Notes: generated from the letters alone by a model not told the origin. A stretch of 36,387 nt of DNA from DATFLS01 sp964413425 (GCA_964413425.1 CAYPST010000034.1:1-36387); one strand, 5' to 3'; numbered from the stretch's first letter, positions 7,650 to 16,194 are shown. Program-made: numbers and translations.

Positions 7650-9944
7650 TTACCCATACAACGCATTCAAGACCTTATCCGGCGTCATCGGGAGGCTCTT
7701 CATGCGTATTCCGGTAGCGTTGTACACGGCATTGGCAATGGCAGCTGCTGTCGGGATAGTCGCCGGTTCACCCACCCCTTTCACTCCGGTATTACTAATC
7801 AGGGGATCACCGTCACTGACGATAATAACTTCCATTTCCGGCATATCCATTATGGTCGGCAGCTTGTAATCCTCCAGATTCGCATTCACCATTTTGCCGG
7901 TATTCCTGTCCAGGATGCGTTCCTCCATCAGCGCATACCCGATTCCTTGTATCATGCCGCCGTGCATCTGATTATCCAGTGTTTTCCGGTTCAGGACCCG
8001 GCCGATGTCATGGGCAGCCACAATTTTCACAACTGTCACCTGTCCGGTCAGCGTGTCCACTTCCACCTCGGCATACTGGGCGCCGAAAGAATTAATGGCG
8101 TATCCATCCGGATTCTCCCCTCTGGCGCCGGTTGTCACCAGGACCTGTTCATTCATCTGCCGAACGATATCCTGAATCGCCAGGGTATTCGAACTCTCCT
8201 GGGAATCCGTAATGACGCCTTCCGAGTAGACCAGTTGAGCCGTGGGTACTTCCAGAATCGCCGCCGCACCGGACATGAGTTTTGCTTTCATCTGTTCAGC
8301 CGCATCCCGCACAGCCGGTGAAACGGAAGGCGCTGTTGTACTCCCGCCACTGGCGCCACAATACGGCGCCACACCGGTATCACCCAGGACCACCTCCACT
8401 TTATCCATCGGGATTTCAAGAACCTCCGCTGCCACCTGCGCCATAAATGTATACGTCCCGGTTCCCAGATCCTGGGTTCCGGCAATCACCCGGGCACTGC
8501 CATCTCTGTTCAGTTTTATGGTTGCATAGGCAGGCGGTCCTCCGCCACCTCCCCAGATCTGGGTAGCCATTCCTATACCACGCTTTACTGTGCCTTCACC
8601 AGATCCGGCAGGCTGCTGCCGCCGGTGCCATCCGATGGCTTCAGCGCCCCGTTCATAGGCGTCCAATAATTTGTTACTGGTATAAGGCCGGCCGGACATA
8701 GGATCGACATCAGTAAAATTTTTCTTCCGGAATTCCAGCGGATCCATACCGATTTCTTCCGCGATCTCATCGATAGATGAATCGAGAGAGAAATGCCCCT
8801 GCGGACGGCCCGGAGCACGAAACGGTCTCCCCTGCCCCGCATTGATAAACACATTGTATTCTTCCGCATAAACATTCGGGCACTTGAACATCGTGCGGAG
8901 CGGTGTGCTCGATCCTGTTCCGGCCGGATATGCCCCCATCGCTCCGTGAGCCTTGTGTGACATGGCAGTCAGAGTGCCGTCCTTTTTCGCTCCGATCTTT
9001 ACAGTCATGACTGCATCCGGGCGATTGCCGGTGGCCAGGTGCATACCACGCCGATCCACCGCAACCTTGACCGGCCGGCTAATATTTTTTGCCAGGAGCG
9101 CCGCAATTACCGTATATTTGCCCGCCCAGAGCTTCGAACCGAATGCCCCACCCATATATTCTTTGATAACCCGGACCTTACTGGCAGGCAGGTTCAATGC
9201 ATTGGCAACTCCATTCCGGACACTGAAGACTCCCTGTGTGGAATCCCAGATCGTTAGTTTATCTCCTTCCCAATTGGCAACACTCCCATGAAATTCCGTG
9301 GGATTATGAATTTCAACCTGGGTTGTGTACGTACCCTCCACAATCGCATCTGCCTCTGCAAAGCCTTTTTCAATATCACCCCGACTATACGTGTTGGGCT
9401 CTCCTCCCCGGATGTTCCCGGATTCATGAACCTTCGGTGCATCGTCCTCCATTGCCCTGGTCGCATCAACCACAAACGGGAGTTCCTCGTACTCCACCTC
9501 GATTAATTCCAGCGCGTCCTCGGCAATCTGGTCGGTTTCCGCAGCAACGGCCGCCACTTCATCCCCCTCGAATCGCAGGTGAGGGTCAAACAGATAACTC
9601 ATGCCAAACCACTCTATCTCCGGAGCATTTTGATAGGTGATGATATCGAGTACCCCGTCGAGTTGTTTCGCCTTGCGGATGTCAATGTTCCTAATTCTCG
9701 CATGCGGATAAGGACTCCGAAGTATTTTCCCATAGGCCATATGAGGTAAGATTTTATCGTAGGTATATTGGGCGTCTCCGCTGACTTTCTCATACCCATC
9801 TATCCGGGGCACTTCCTCACCGATAAGTTTCAATTCGGCGTCCGGTCCCCACCGCTCATAGTCCTCCTTTTCCGGAACTTCCGCCATTCCCTCCACATAG
9901 CCTTCTTCAAAAAAGAATCTGGATTTTACAATTTTACGAGCCAT
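7650..9944 (-). CDS. Molybdopterin-binding (large) subunit of xanthine dehydrogenase-family oxidoreductase
   Basis: This 764-residue catalytic subunit contains the aldehyde oxidase a/b hammerhead domain (about 50-160) and two molybdenum-binding domains. Visible motifs are GGAFGSK (265-271), RPFRAPGRPQG (373-383), GTQDLGTGTYT (489-499) and GVGEP (723-727), whose Glu726 corresponds to the catalytic base. It has no signal peptide although its partner [2Fe-2S] subunit has a Tat signal, as in the periplasmic E. coli aldehyde oxidase PaoABC, where the complex is exported together. The ATG follows GGAG at suitable spacing. Substrate (aldehyde, purine or N-heterocycle) cannot be assigned. No selenocysteine is evident. 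Confidence 0.95.
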   Translation of the reverse strand: MARKIVKSRFFFEEGYVEGMAEVPEKEDYERWGPDAELKLIGEEVPRIDGYEKVSGDAQYTYDKILPHMAYGKILRSPYPHARIRNIDIRKAKQLDGVLDIITYQNAPEIEWFGMSYLFDPHLRFEGDEVAAVAAETDQIAEDALELIEVEYEELPFVVDATRAMEDDAPKVHESGNIRGGEPNTYSRGDIEKGFAEADAIVEGTYTTQVEIHNPTEFHGSVANWEGDKLTIWDSTQGVFSVRNGVANALNLPASKVRVIKEYMGGAFGSKLWAGKYTVIAALLAKNISRPVKVAVDRRGMHLATGNRPDAVMTVKIGAKKDGTLTAMSHKAHGAMGAYPAGTGSSTPLRTMFKCPNVYAEEYNVFINAGQGRPFRAPGRPQGHFSLDSSIDEIAEEIGMDPLEFRKKNFTDVDPMSGRPYTSNKLLDAYERGAEAIGWHRRQQPAGSGEGTVKRGIGMATQIWGGGGGPPAYATIKLNRDGSARVIAGTQDLGTGTYTFMAQVAAEVLEIPMDKVEVVLGDTGVAPYCGASGGSTTAPSVSPAVRDAAEQMKAKLMSGAAAILEVPTAQLVYSEGVITDSQESSNTLAIQDIVRQMNEQVLVTTGARGENPDGYAINSFGAQYAEVEVDTLTGQVTVVKIVAAHDIGRVLNRKTLDNQMHGGMIQGIGYALMEERILDRNTGKMVNANLEDYKLPTIMDMPEMEVIIVSDGDPLISNTGVKGVGEPATIPTAAAIANAVYNATGIRMKSLPMTPDKVLNALYG

Positions 9945-9986
9945 GGCTTTATCTCCAGTTTATAATTTTACATGTCGTCATTATAG

Positions 9987-10133
9987 TTATGCCAGTGAAA
10001 TATATCCCTGGAACAAGATTTCCAGGATATCATCCGAGCCAACTTCAGCATGACGTCTCATCGCTTCGACTGCACGAAAAGCAGGAGCGCGTCTCGTCAA
10101 AATCAGCAAGTGAGACTGAACGTGTTCTGACAT
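9987..10133 (-). CDS. Possible 48-residue small ORF between two hydroxylase subunit genes
   Basis: The 200-base gap between the [2Fe-2S] and large-subunit genes contains a frame starting at an ATG at 10133 and ending at 9987. Its second half reads like a soluble helical peptide (AFRAVEAMRRHAEVGSDDIL). No ribosome binding site precedes it, and it overlaps the hairpin at 10003-10029. It could be a small protein, a remnant, or chance. I do not recognise it. Confidence 0.2.
   Translation of the reverse strand: MSEHVQSHLLILTRRAPAFRAVEAMRRHAEVGSDDILEILFQGYISLA
10003..10029. other. Intercistronic hairpin in the hydroxylase operon
   Basis: Ten base pairs with one bulged C (left arm 10003-10013, right arm 10020-10029) close a 6-base loop between the [2Fe-2S] and large-subunit genes. 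There is no following T-run, so mRNA stability or differential expression is more likely than termination. Confidence 0.35.
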
Positions 10134-10146
10134 CGGTATGCTGTGG

Positions 10147-10764
10147 TTATGATTGCATTTTATCGGCTGCGGTGCGCACCGATTGCAGTATCTCCGGATA
10201 AGCCGCACAGCGACAAAGATTTCCGGACATCCCCCGCTTGATCTGCTCAACGGTCGGCTGTTTATATTCCACCAGCAAGGCATACGCACTCATGACCTGA
10301 CCCGGGGTGCAGAAGCCGCATTGCAGGCCGTCTTCTTTCACAAAAGCTTCCTGGACAGGGTGGAGTTTCTCCCGGTTGACCAATCCTTCCACCGTCATGA
10401 CTTCCGTGCCGTCCGCATCAATTGCCAGAGTATGACAGCTGTAAACTGCCTTCCCATTCATAACCACAGTACAACCACCACACCGCCCGTTGTCACAGAC
10501 AATTTTCGTCCCGGTAAGCTGCAGCTGATTACGCAGCAGACTGGCAAGGGTTGTGCGTGGTTCCACAATAGCGCGAACCTGTCTACCATTGACTTTTAGT
10601 GAAATCGGTTCCCCATTCCTGAGGAAATCCTTCATTTTCTCATTATCGACTTTCTGTGCCGATCCGATCTGCGGGAGAAACAGCGAACTGCCAACCAAAC
10701 CAGTACCGAATCCCTTGAGAAAGTTTCGACGGGAAATAGATTGAGGTTTGGAGTTCTCACTCAT
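10147..10764 (-). CDS. Tat-exported [2Fe-2S] subunit of xanthine dehydrogenase-family oxidoreductase
   Basis: This small subunit is about 205 residues from the ATG at 10764, which has GAGGAG at good spacing; an upstream start at 10797 is possible. A twin-arginine signal (SRRNFLKGFGTGLVGSSLF) lies near residues 11-29. The plant-type ferredoxin cluster is bound by CDNGRCGGC and a fourth Cys in YSCHTL. The second cluster, in the helical domain, has CGFC and CRC. The subunit relays electrons from the molybdenum site to the flavin. It is the first gene of the operon, and its Tat signal implies a periplasmic enzyme whose signal-less partners are co-exported, as known for PaoA/YagT. Confidence 0.95.
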   Translation of the reverse strand: MSENSKPQSISRRNFLKGFGTGLVGSSLFLPQIGSAQKVDNEKMKDFLRNGEPISLKVNGRQVRAIVEPRTTLASLLRNQLQLTGTKIVCDNGRCGGCTVVMNGKAVYSCHTLAIDADGTEVMTVEGLVNREKLHPVQEAFVKEDGLQCGFCTPGQVMSAYALLVEYKQPTVEQIKRGMSGNLCRCAAYPEILQSVRTAADKMQS

Positions 10765-10849
10765 GGATGCTCTCCTCTGTTTATTAGGTTGTTCCACATA
10801 CCTTAGGAAGTGCTGTCGGTGTATGTGGCAAACTGCAATTTTTTACCGG

Positions 10850-10870
10850 GGTAAGCTCTCCAGACTTACC
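10850..10870. promoter_or_regulatory. Inverted repeat upstream of the hydroxylase operon
   Basis: GGTAAG (10850-10855) and CTTACC (10865-10870) form a perfect 6-bp inverted repeat with 9 bases between, about 86-106 bases upstream of the [2Fe-2S] start. A TATAAC sequence lies a little further upstream on the minus strand, so this may be an operator or a leader hairpin. No regulator gene is adjacent. Confidence 0.25.
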
Positions 10871-11131
10871 ACAAGATTGTTATAATGAATTGCAAAATTC
10901 ATACCTTACAGAAATTACGGTGGTTCGGATAACAGACCCTTCGGAGATTTTCAAACGGATGGAGAATTCTTTTCTGGCAGCTGCGAATATCACAGAGGAG
11001 GGAAACAGCCAGGAAGCAACTATAGAAGATCTAAAGTGTTGAATTTTTCAACCAAATTCTAGTGAGATAGGCATAAAAATATGACAGTATGTTTCCAAAA
11101 ATAATAAAATCCGAAAAACGTTCACTCATTT
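10871..11131. other. AT-rich intergenic region
   Basis: This probably contains the promoter of the molybdenum hydroxylase operon. No gene, repeat or known riboswitch was recognised; in particular I could not build a molybdenum cofactor (moco) RNA motif. Confidence 0.35.
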
Positions 11132-11305
11132 TTAAGAAAGTAAGAACCCCGCAATCAGGTCGTCTTGCAGAGATGATAGCACCCGCTGCTCCCGGGTATA
11201 CACCATCATCCGCTTTGATTTACCGGTATTGAAAATATAATCGGTTCTACACAACCCGCATGGCCGGAGAAGAGCGGCATCCGGCTGCCGACACTCCTCC
11301 GTTGC
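11132..11305 (-). pseudogene. Start-less coding-like fragment with a CxxC motif
   Basis: A minus-strand stretch of 57 codons opens after a TGA at 11306-11308 and ends in TAA at 11132-11134. It reads like a protein: acidic start, CGLC motif, then basic and helical segments (TREQRVLSSLQDDLIAGFLL). It lies in exactly the same frame as the broken gene just upstream (11315-11584), separated only by TAA, two codons and TGA. It may be the decayed 3' part of that gene or chance. No start codon with a ribosome binding site is present. Confidence 0.25.
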
Positions 11306-11314
11306 TCAACCCAG

Positions 11315-11584
11315 TTACGTCTGAGGCCGCCAATTTTGAATAACGTCTTCCAGCTCCATCATCGCCTGATCAGTGTCTTCGGACTCGGCCGATTTATTGA
11401 GGATCTCTTCTCTGCTCAAATGAGTGAATTCCCTTATTGTATGCAGTGCCCGGTCAAAATCGGCACCGGATCCCTAACTGAAAATTTTCACCAGGGCGTT
11501 CATTTCGTCGGAAGTCATGTTTCGTCCGGTTACCTGTTGTGCAGCTTTCTGCAACGCCGAAAGTAAATCGTTCGTGGTTGTCAT
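11315..11584 (-). pseudogene. Small gene interrupted by an in-frame amber codon
   Basis: An ATG at 11584 has an excellent ribosome binding site (GGAGGAG about 6 bases upstream). The frame encodes 36 residues (starting MTTTNDLLSALQKAAQ), hits TAG at 11474-11476, then continues for 52 more coherent residues (including FDRALHTIREFTHLSREEIL and a glutamate-rich helix) to TAA at 11315. Both halves are amphipathic and helical, as expected of one small soluble protein of 89 codons. Either the gene is a recent pseudogene, the 36-residue peptide is the product, TAG is read through, or the base is an error. No homologue is recognised. The frame continues further as the fragment at 11132-11305. Confidence 0.45.
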
Positions 11585-11707
11585 ATCTTTCTCCTCCATA
11601 CATTCGGTCTGTTCGCTCACTATCAAGTGCATGTTTGCCAGTTATTGTTATCACGCATTCCTGCCATATCCCCTTCTCTGTATGGAAAACATAACAAGAT
11701 TAAACCA

Positions 11708-11906
11708 TGAGTCTGTTTAGAAAACGCCTCGCCCCGAAGGGATGCTCCGAAGGAGTCTCTTCGAGGCCTTCGGCAAAGAGATCCCGTGACGACGGGACAA
11801 AGATCGCGAAGGGCGCCCCAACGGTCCGTGCCGAAGGTATCCCTGTGGGAAAGGACTCCTTCGGAGGATCCCTTCGGGACAAAGACCGCAAAGGAATAAC
11901 AAAAAG
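11708..11906. repeat. Mosaic GC-rich intergenic repeat, copy B
   Basis: Its left end resembles copy A's (GAGTCT start, ACGCCTCGCC a few bases in), and both end in a similar AAGACCGC..A-rich tail. The interior contains the 32-base module of copy A inverted (11823-11854), and a 20-base word at 11766-11785 shared with copy C at 14911-14930 in the same orientation (19 of 20). Many short palindromes such as CTCCTTCGGAG and TCCCTTCGGGA lie inside. The remaining bases of 11585-12083 hold nothing recognised. Confidence 0.65.
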
Positions 11907-12083
11907 TTCTTTCCTGCATTGCGAAAATATTCAGGCATGAATATCATATGTATAACAAATGTAAGCTGGCTTCAATATTTGGTATCTGCTGCCTGTTTGT
12001 TAAACATTCGCTGCTATACAAATATCTGATTCCGGGAAATATCGCGCGATTGATGCAGGAAAAGCTGCGAGGCAACGAAATTC

Positions 12084-12905
12084 TCAAGGGGCTTCCACTA
12101 ACTCGATGTGATAGAGTTTGGGCCACAATTTCCCGGTGACGAACAGCCGGTCTTGTTCGGCGTCATACGCGATGCCATTCAATACCGCTTCCCAGCTATT
12201 TGATCGGCCCGACAGGTCGGAAAGTCCTTCCAGGTGAATCCATCCGGTCACTTCACCAGTGACGGGATCGATTTTCACTATATACTCGGTCTGAAATACA
12301 TTCGCATAAATCTCACCCCCGAAATATTCCAGTTCATTTAACCTGTCCACCGGTGATCCATTATAGGTGACCGTGATTTTATTTAAAATCCGGAATGTCT
12401 CAGAATCCATGAAGTAGAGTGCGGCAGAGCCGTCGCTCATAATCAGGCGGGTATTATCGTGGGTAAGTCCCCACCCTTCTGTGGGATAACGAAAGGTATC
12501 CAGGGGAGTAAAATCAGTTTTATCATAGATAAAGCCTGTCCCGGCATTCCAGGTGAGCTGCAGGAGTTTTTCCCCAATGATTGTGATCCCCTCACCGAAG
12601 TATCTCGACTCCAGTTGATGCAGTTGGATTATTTCCCCTGAATTCAGGTCCACCTTTCTTATGGTGGATTCCCCGTAGCGTCCGGTGCCTTCATACAGGT
12701 ACCCGTCATGGTACACCAACCCTTGCGTAAACGCGTCCGGATCATGTGGAAATTCCTCCACAATACGATAGGTGTAGTGGGAGGCATCGTTCTGTAATCC
12801 GGCTTCTCCAGCGCCACATGCACCGAGCAAAGAAATCAAGAGAATATAACCAGGAAAAATCAGATATAATACGTTTCGAACGGGTACGGATTGCCCTGCA
12901 TGCAT
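12084..12905 (-). CDS. Glutaminyl-peptide cyclotransferase (lipoprotein)
   Basis: This 273-residue protein of the plant-type glutamine cyclotransferase family (PF05096) forms a five-bladed beta-propeller that cyclises N-terminal glutamine to pyroglutamate. Family motifs are AFTQGL, YEGTGRYGES, EGWGLT, LNELEY, VLNGIAYD and FVTGKLWPKLYHIEL. The N-terminus has a hydrophobic stretch ending in the lipobox LGAC with Cys30, so it is probably a membrane-anchored lipoprotein acting in the periplasm. Length matches the family. It lies 22 bases downstream of the nucleoside hydrolase gene, so the two are likely co-transcribed, although no functional link is evident. Confidence 0.94.
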   Translation of the reverse strand: MHAGQSVPVRNVLYLIFPGYILLISLLGACGAGEAGLQNDASHYTYRIVEEFPHDPDAFTQGLVYHDGYLYEGTGRYGESTIRKVDLNSGEIIQLHQLESRYFGEGITIIGEKLLQLTWNAGTGFIYDKTDFTPLDTFRYPTEGWGLTHDNTRLIMSDGSAALYFMDSETFRILNKITVTYNGSPVDRLNELEYFGGEIYANVFQTEYIVKIDPVTGEVTGWIHLEGLSDLSGRSNSWEAVLNGIAYDAEQDRLFVTGKLWPKLYHIELVEAP

Positions 12906-12927
12906 TTTCGTCCACTCACCTGAATTT

Positions 12928-13908
12928 CTATTTCGGCTCTCTGCTGAGATTCTGTTCCAGGTACCGGGTCATAATTCTCCGCATGAACTCACCGGTATTG
13001 ATGGACATCCCCACTTCAGCATTCGGGCTTCCGGATTCGTCAATAACCGTATACCCGCCATCAATCACCCTGACATGAGCCGGTCGGGTACGATACAGCT
13101 CCGGCCATAATACCATGCCGACGGCAACCACATCATAGAGGACCGGTGTTTGACGCCCCCACAGGGTATACAGCCCCGTTAACGCATCTGTGAGAGGAGA
13201 ATGCCGCATGGCAATTTTTTTTCGATTCTCCTCCTCCAGCGTCACAAAGGTGGTAATGTCCAATCCGGCATAGGTAATGGGCGCACCGGAAGAAGCCAGC
13301 AGTTTCGCAGATTCCACATCGGCGCGCACATTCCACTCCGCATCCGGGACCGGATGGCTGCCATAGCCCATGTAGAACGAACCGAACATAGAATAAATTC
13401 GTTTGGCCGATTTCAAAGCCTCAGGATCCTTCTTGACAATATCTCCCAGATTGGGTACTGGCCCTACTGTAAACAGAATGACGTCCCCGGGATACTTGTC
13501 CAGATTTTCAATGATGAAATCCGGTGCCGATTGCTCGATGGGTTGTATTTCATCAAAGCCTTCGGCCCACCGGAACTGGGGTTGATAATTTCCAGGTTCC
13601 TCATCCTGCCCGACCACATTCGGAGTCTGCCTTCCGACAGCAATCGGAATATGCTCCATGCCGGTTTCATACAGAATGCGGGCTGCGATCCGGGCTCGTT
13701 TCCGGGTTAATCCGTGATCGAGTGTTATGCCAAGTACCTCGAATTCCGGACTGGTCAGCACCAATGCCAGTGCAAAGGCATCATCAATATCACCGCCCAG
13801 ATCCGTATCCAGAATAACCTTTTGTTTTTCCGCAGCCATACCAGTACTAAATGTAAGGAAAAACAGCACAAGAAAAATTCGGAAAGCCAACTTTGGTTCG
13901 TTCATCAT
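12928..13908 (-). CDS. Exported inosine-uridine-preferring nucleoside hydrolase family protein
   Basis: This roughly 326-residue protein has the calcium-binding nucleoside hydrolase motif LDTDLGGDIDDAFAL near residue 33-47, with the expected aspartates at 34, 36, 42 and 43 and a conserved VGP segment mid-protein. The family hydrolyses the N-glycosidic bond of ribonucleosides. A hydrophobic signal peptide at about 8-26 predicts periplasmic export. The frame is open to 14034, but AAGGAG lies 5 bases before the ATG at 13908 and 8 before a second ATG at 13905, and only these starts place the signal peptide at the terminus. It heads a probable two-gene unit with the cyclotransferase. Base specificity is unknown. 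Confidence 0.92.
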   Translation of the reverse strand: MMNEPKLAFRIFLVLFFLTFSTGMAAEKQKVILDTDLGGDIDDAFALALVLTSPEFEVLGITLDHGLTRKRARIAARILYETGMEHIPIAVGRQTPNVVGQDEEPGNYQPQFRWAEGFDEIQPIEQSAPDFIIENLDKYPGDVILFTVGPVPNLGDIVKKDPEALKSAKRIYSMFGSFYMGYGSHPVPDAEWNVRADVESAKLLASSGAPITYAGLDITTFVTLEEENRKKIAMRHSPLTDALTGLYTLWGRQTPVLYDVVAVGMVLWPELYRTRPAHVRVIDGGYTVIDESGSPNAEVGMSINTGEFMRRIMTRYLEQNLSREPK

Positions 13909-14206
13909 CGCCACTCCTTGTTTCAATTCAAATGTCCGATCAAAATAAGCATATATGCATTTGAAAACCAGTCCCTCCTGAAAATGACTCAATTTGAGAG
14001 ACATGCCGAGGAAAGCATCAGGACATGAAGACATGAACTCTTTGATAATTCACTATCCGGATTGGAAAACGGAACAATGAGAAAGCCACAGGCTGCAGCC
14101 ACTCATTCCATGGGAAGAAATACGAAGGAAACACGAACCGTGATGACTGGATTACCGCAGTTCACACAGATCCCCGGGGACGTATTATTTTCTGACATAC
14201 CGAAAC

Positions 14207-14461
14207 TTATCCGGCAATATTGAAGTATTCGGTTTCTTTTACAATTTCACCGAACGCATTAATCACATATCGGTCGTTTGAATCCTCCCGGACAATCTTC
14301 AATGAAGAACGGCAGAAGATCTCGGGAATGGTCCAATTCTCTCGATGCCGGTTGCGAATGAACTGCTGAAACGCCTCTCGTTCGGAAGCGGCGTGGACAT
14401 CTTCAACCATACTGCTGCCGCCTTCTTTCACATCAAAGTAGATGCAGCGAAATTGGGACAT
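14207..14461 (-). CDS. Small protein of unknown function (84 residues)
   Basis: The start at 14461 is well supported by AAGGAG six bases upstream of the ATG; the frame is open further upstream to 14542 but without a ribosome binding site. The protein is soluble, slightly acidic and has no signal peptide. It starts MSQFRCIYFDVKEGGSS and contains an alanine/glutamate helix (SEREAFQQFIRNRH). Two cysteines are present, not arranged as a metal motif. I do not recognise the family. It is isolated between the nucleoside hydrolase and a mosaic repeat, with a 298-base spacer (13909-14206) downstream of nothing recognisable. Confidence 0.65.
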   Translation of the reverse strand: MSQFRCIYFDVKEGGSSMVEDVHAASEREAFQQFIRNRHRENWTIPEIFCRSSLKIVREDSNDRYVINAFGEIVKETEYFNIAG

Positions 14462-14805
14462 CAATTGCTCCTTATGTCGTGAGTCAGTGAGTTTTACAGC
14501 GATATCCCCTGATGGATGCAACGACACTGCTGAGGAGTACAAACAACTACTGAACGAAAAAAATAACTGCCAAATCAGGGTTAGGTGGTCAGAGACAACA
14601 GTGCAATTTTAGCATTTATCCATCATTGTTAAATTTAATCTACTCTCCATCCGAGAAATCGTCAAGAGCAAAATTTTTATAGTTCTGAGAGTATTTAGAA
14701 AGCAGTAAGTATCTACAAACTGTTGCGCCCGGCTTCCATAGAGTATATGCAGAACATAGTTCCCAAATATTTTTCGGGATACAGGAGCCAATTGTTCATC
14801 TGTTC
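14462..14805. other. Intergenic region, promoter presumed
   Basis: This lies upstream of the small unknown gene, is AT-rich from about 14600 to 14720, and contains no convincing open frame, repeat or RNA gene. It abuts mosaic repeat copy C. Confidence 0.35.
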
Positions 14806-14945
14806 TTCGCGTCCTTTGTCCCGAAGGCATCCCATTGGGACGATCTTCGCGAACTTTACCCCGGAGGAATCTCTTTGCCAAAGGCTTCGAAGAGACTCCC
14901 CCAACGGGAAGCCTCCGGCAAAGAGATCCCCTTGGGATGTGCTAT
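14806..14945. repeat. Mosaic GC-rich intergenic repeat, copy C
   Basis: This is a third block made of the same words as copies A and B but without their shared left end. It shares a 16-base perfect inverted match (14894-14909) with copy A and a 19-of-20 direct match (14911-14930) with copy B. It also contains near-palindromes such as GTCCCGAAGG..CCCATTGGGAC. Thirteen bases (14829-14841) recur at 28139-28151. No coding potential was seen. Confidence 0.6.
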
Positions 14946-15246
14946 TTTTATGAATTATTCAGGTATATATGACTGGTAAGATAACACCGATACTATTGGT
15001 TCCCACCGATACATTCCGCCATGGTTCTGAGAAATACTCCAGCACCCTGCAGAGACGGGGAATCGATACGCTGATTGCAGAATCAGGCCTGTTCACCTCC
15101 GAAGACTTTTCTTCGCTGACCCCGAAATCATGCCCAGGAAATCCTGATGCTTTATCCGCACTCGTCCATGTTTTTTCTATTCCGCCGCTGCACTGGGGCG
15201 AAGATTGTGTGCTATGGGGTAATTGCCCCGGTCCGGAAAAACCGGA
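14946..15246. other. Intergenic region downstream of the TIM-barrel gene
   Basis: A plus-strand frame opens at 14969 and runs for 93 codons before continuing antisense into the TIM-barrel gene (to 15397). Its ribosome binding site is weak and the translation is not recognisable, so it is not called as a gene. Confidence 0.35.
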
Positions 15247-16194
15247 TTACGCCATCCGGAAGGTACTTTTCACAAAAGAAACATTGGCCCGGGTATCTTC
15301 GATGAATTGTCCTTCTCTTCCGCTGGTCTCCAGCACCAACCATTTATCATACCCGATATCCTGCAGCGCCTGCGCGCATTGCCGCATATCCACCTGACCT
15401 TCGGGGCTTCCAAGCATCCTGGTTTCCCGATCCTTCAGATGGACTTCACAGATACGGTCATTCCCCAGCATACGAATTTCTTCCGGCACGTTGTAGCCAT
15501 TGCCCCAGGAGTTCCCGACATCATAATACACCTGCACCATCTCAGAGCCAACCCGGTCGATAATTTCCAGATTTTGCCCGGCAGTGATGGTATTTTCAAG
15601 CCCCAATACAACGCCTGCATCTTCCGCCCGGGGGACAATCTGTCGCAGCACCTCCACGACCCGGGTCACCGCCTGAGTGTCCAGCTCGTACACGGAGTAC
15701 TTCCCTTCGCCCAGATCCCGGAAATTGCCCATGGAATCACCTAAGCGCAGTTCGCCGTTTCCAAAGAAGGCCATCAGAATATTCTTCGCTCCCAATGCGG
15801 CGGCCGCTTCAATCGCATCAACCACATACACAGCTGACTGCGGTTCGGATGCCAGCGGGATGCGATTCAGTATCCCGCCTGCTGCCACCGAATGAAATGT
15901 AATGCCGTATTGTCTCCCTAATTTCTGATATCGGTCACGGACAGTCTTTTCCCGCAGGGGGATATTTTGCGGATCGGTTCCCACACTTACCTGAATACCC
16001 TGGAGATTGGCCTCCTTTGCCTTCGGGATGATTTCCGGGTCCGCACTGCCCCCCAGATTCCAATCACACATTCCAATGCCAGCCGCCCCTGTCGCCTGAT
16101 TCGCAACACCTCTCGATCGGGCTAATACTGGAAAACTTAACGCGGCAACCCCCATTCCACTGACTTTCAAAAACTCACGCCGATGCAATTGCAT
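15247..16194 (-). CDS. Tat-exported sugar phosphate isomerase/epimerase-like TIM-barrel protein
   Basis: This roughly 315-residue protein has a twin-arginine signal at its start (HRREFLKVSGMGVAALSF) and an AP endonuclease 2-type TIM barrel of the xylose isomerase-like superfamily. Metal-binding strand features are visible: GLENT, YYDVGNSW, EVHLKDRE and LVLETSG. Such secreted barrels occur widely with Gfo/Idh/MocA and DUF1080 proteins in sugar utilisation loci and act as isomerases, epimerases or lyases on sugars. The start at 16194 has AAGGAGGAG about 7 bases upstream and puts the Tat motif near the terminus; the frame is open to 16350. It is divergent from the aldo/keto reductase gene across 457 bases. 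Substrate unknown. Confidence 0.88.
   Translation of the reverse strand: MQLHRREFLKVSGMGVAALSFPVLARSRGVANQATGAAGIGMCDWNLGGSADPEIIPKAKEANLQGIQVSVGTDPQNIPLREKTVRDRYQKLGRQYGITFHSVAAGGILNRIPLASEPQSAVYVVDAIEAAAALGAKNILMAFFGNGELRLGDSMGNFRDLGEGKYSVYELDTQAVTRVVEVLRQIVPRAEDAGVVLGLENTITAGQNLEIIDRVGSEMVQVYYDVGNSWGNGYNVPEEIRMLGNDRICEVHLKDRETRMLGSPEGQVDMRQCAQALQDIGYDKWLVLETSGREGQFIEDTRANVSFVKSTFRMA

Noticed and set aside
7362..8321. Long plus-strand frame of 319 codons over the hydroxylase genes
   Set aside because: It is antisense to both the FAD and molybdenum subunits and spans their junction; no protein features.
10871..11131. Possible molybdenum cofactor riboswitch upstream of the hydroxylase operon
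   Set aside because: I could not find the conserved moco RNA stems or sequence blocks; only a simple inverted repeat at 10850-10870 is visible.
14969..15397. Plus-strand frame of 142 codons
   Set aside because: Its second half is antisense to the TIM-barrel gene; the first 93 codons have a weak ribosome binding site and no recognisable features. A decayed gene cannot be excluded.
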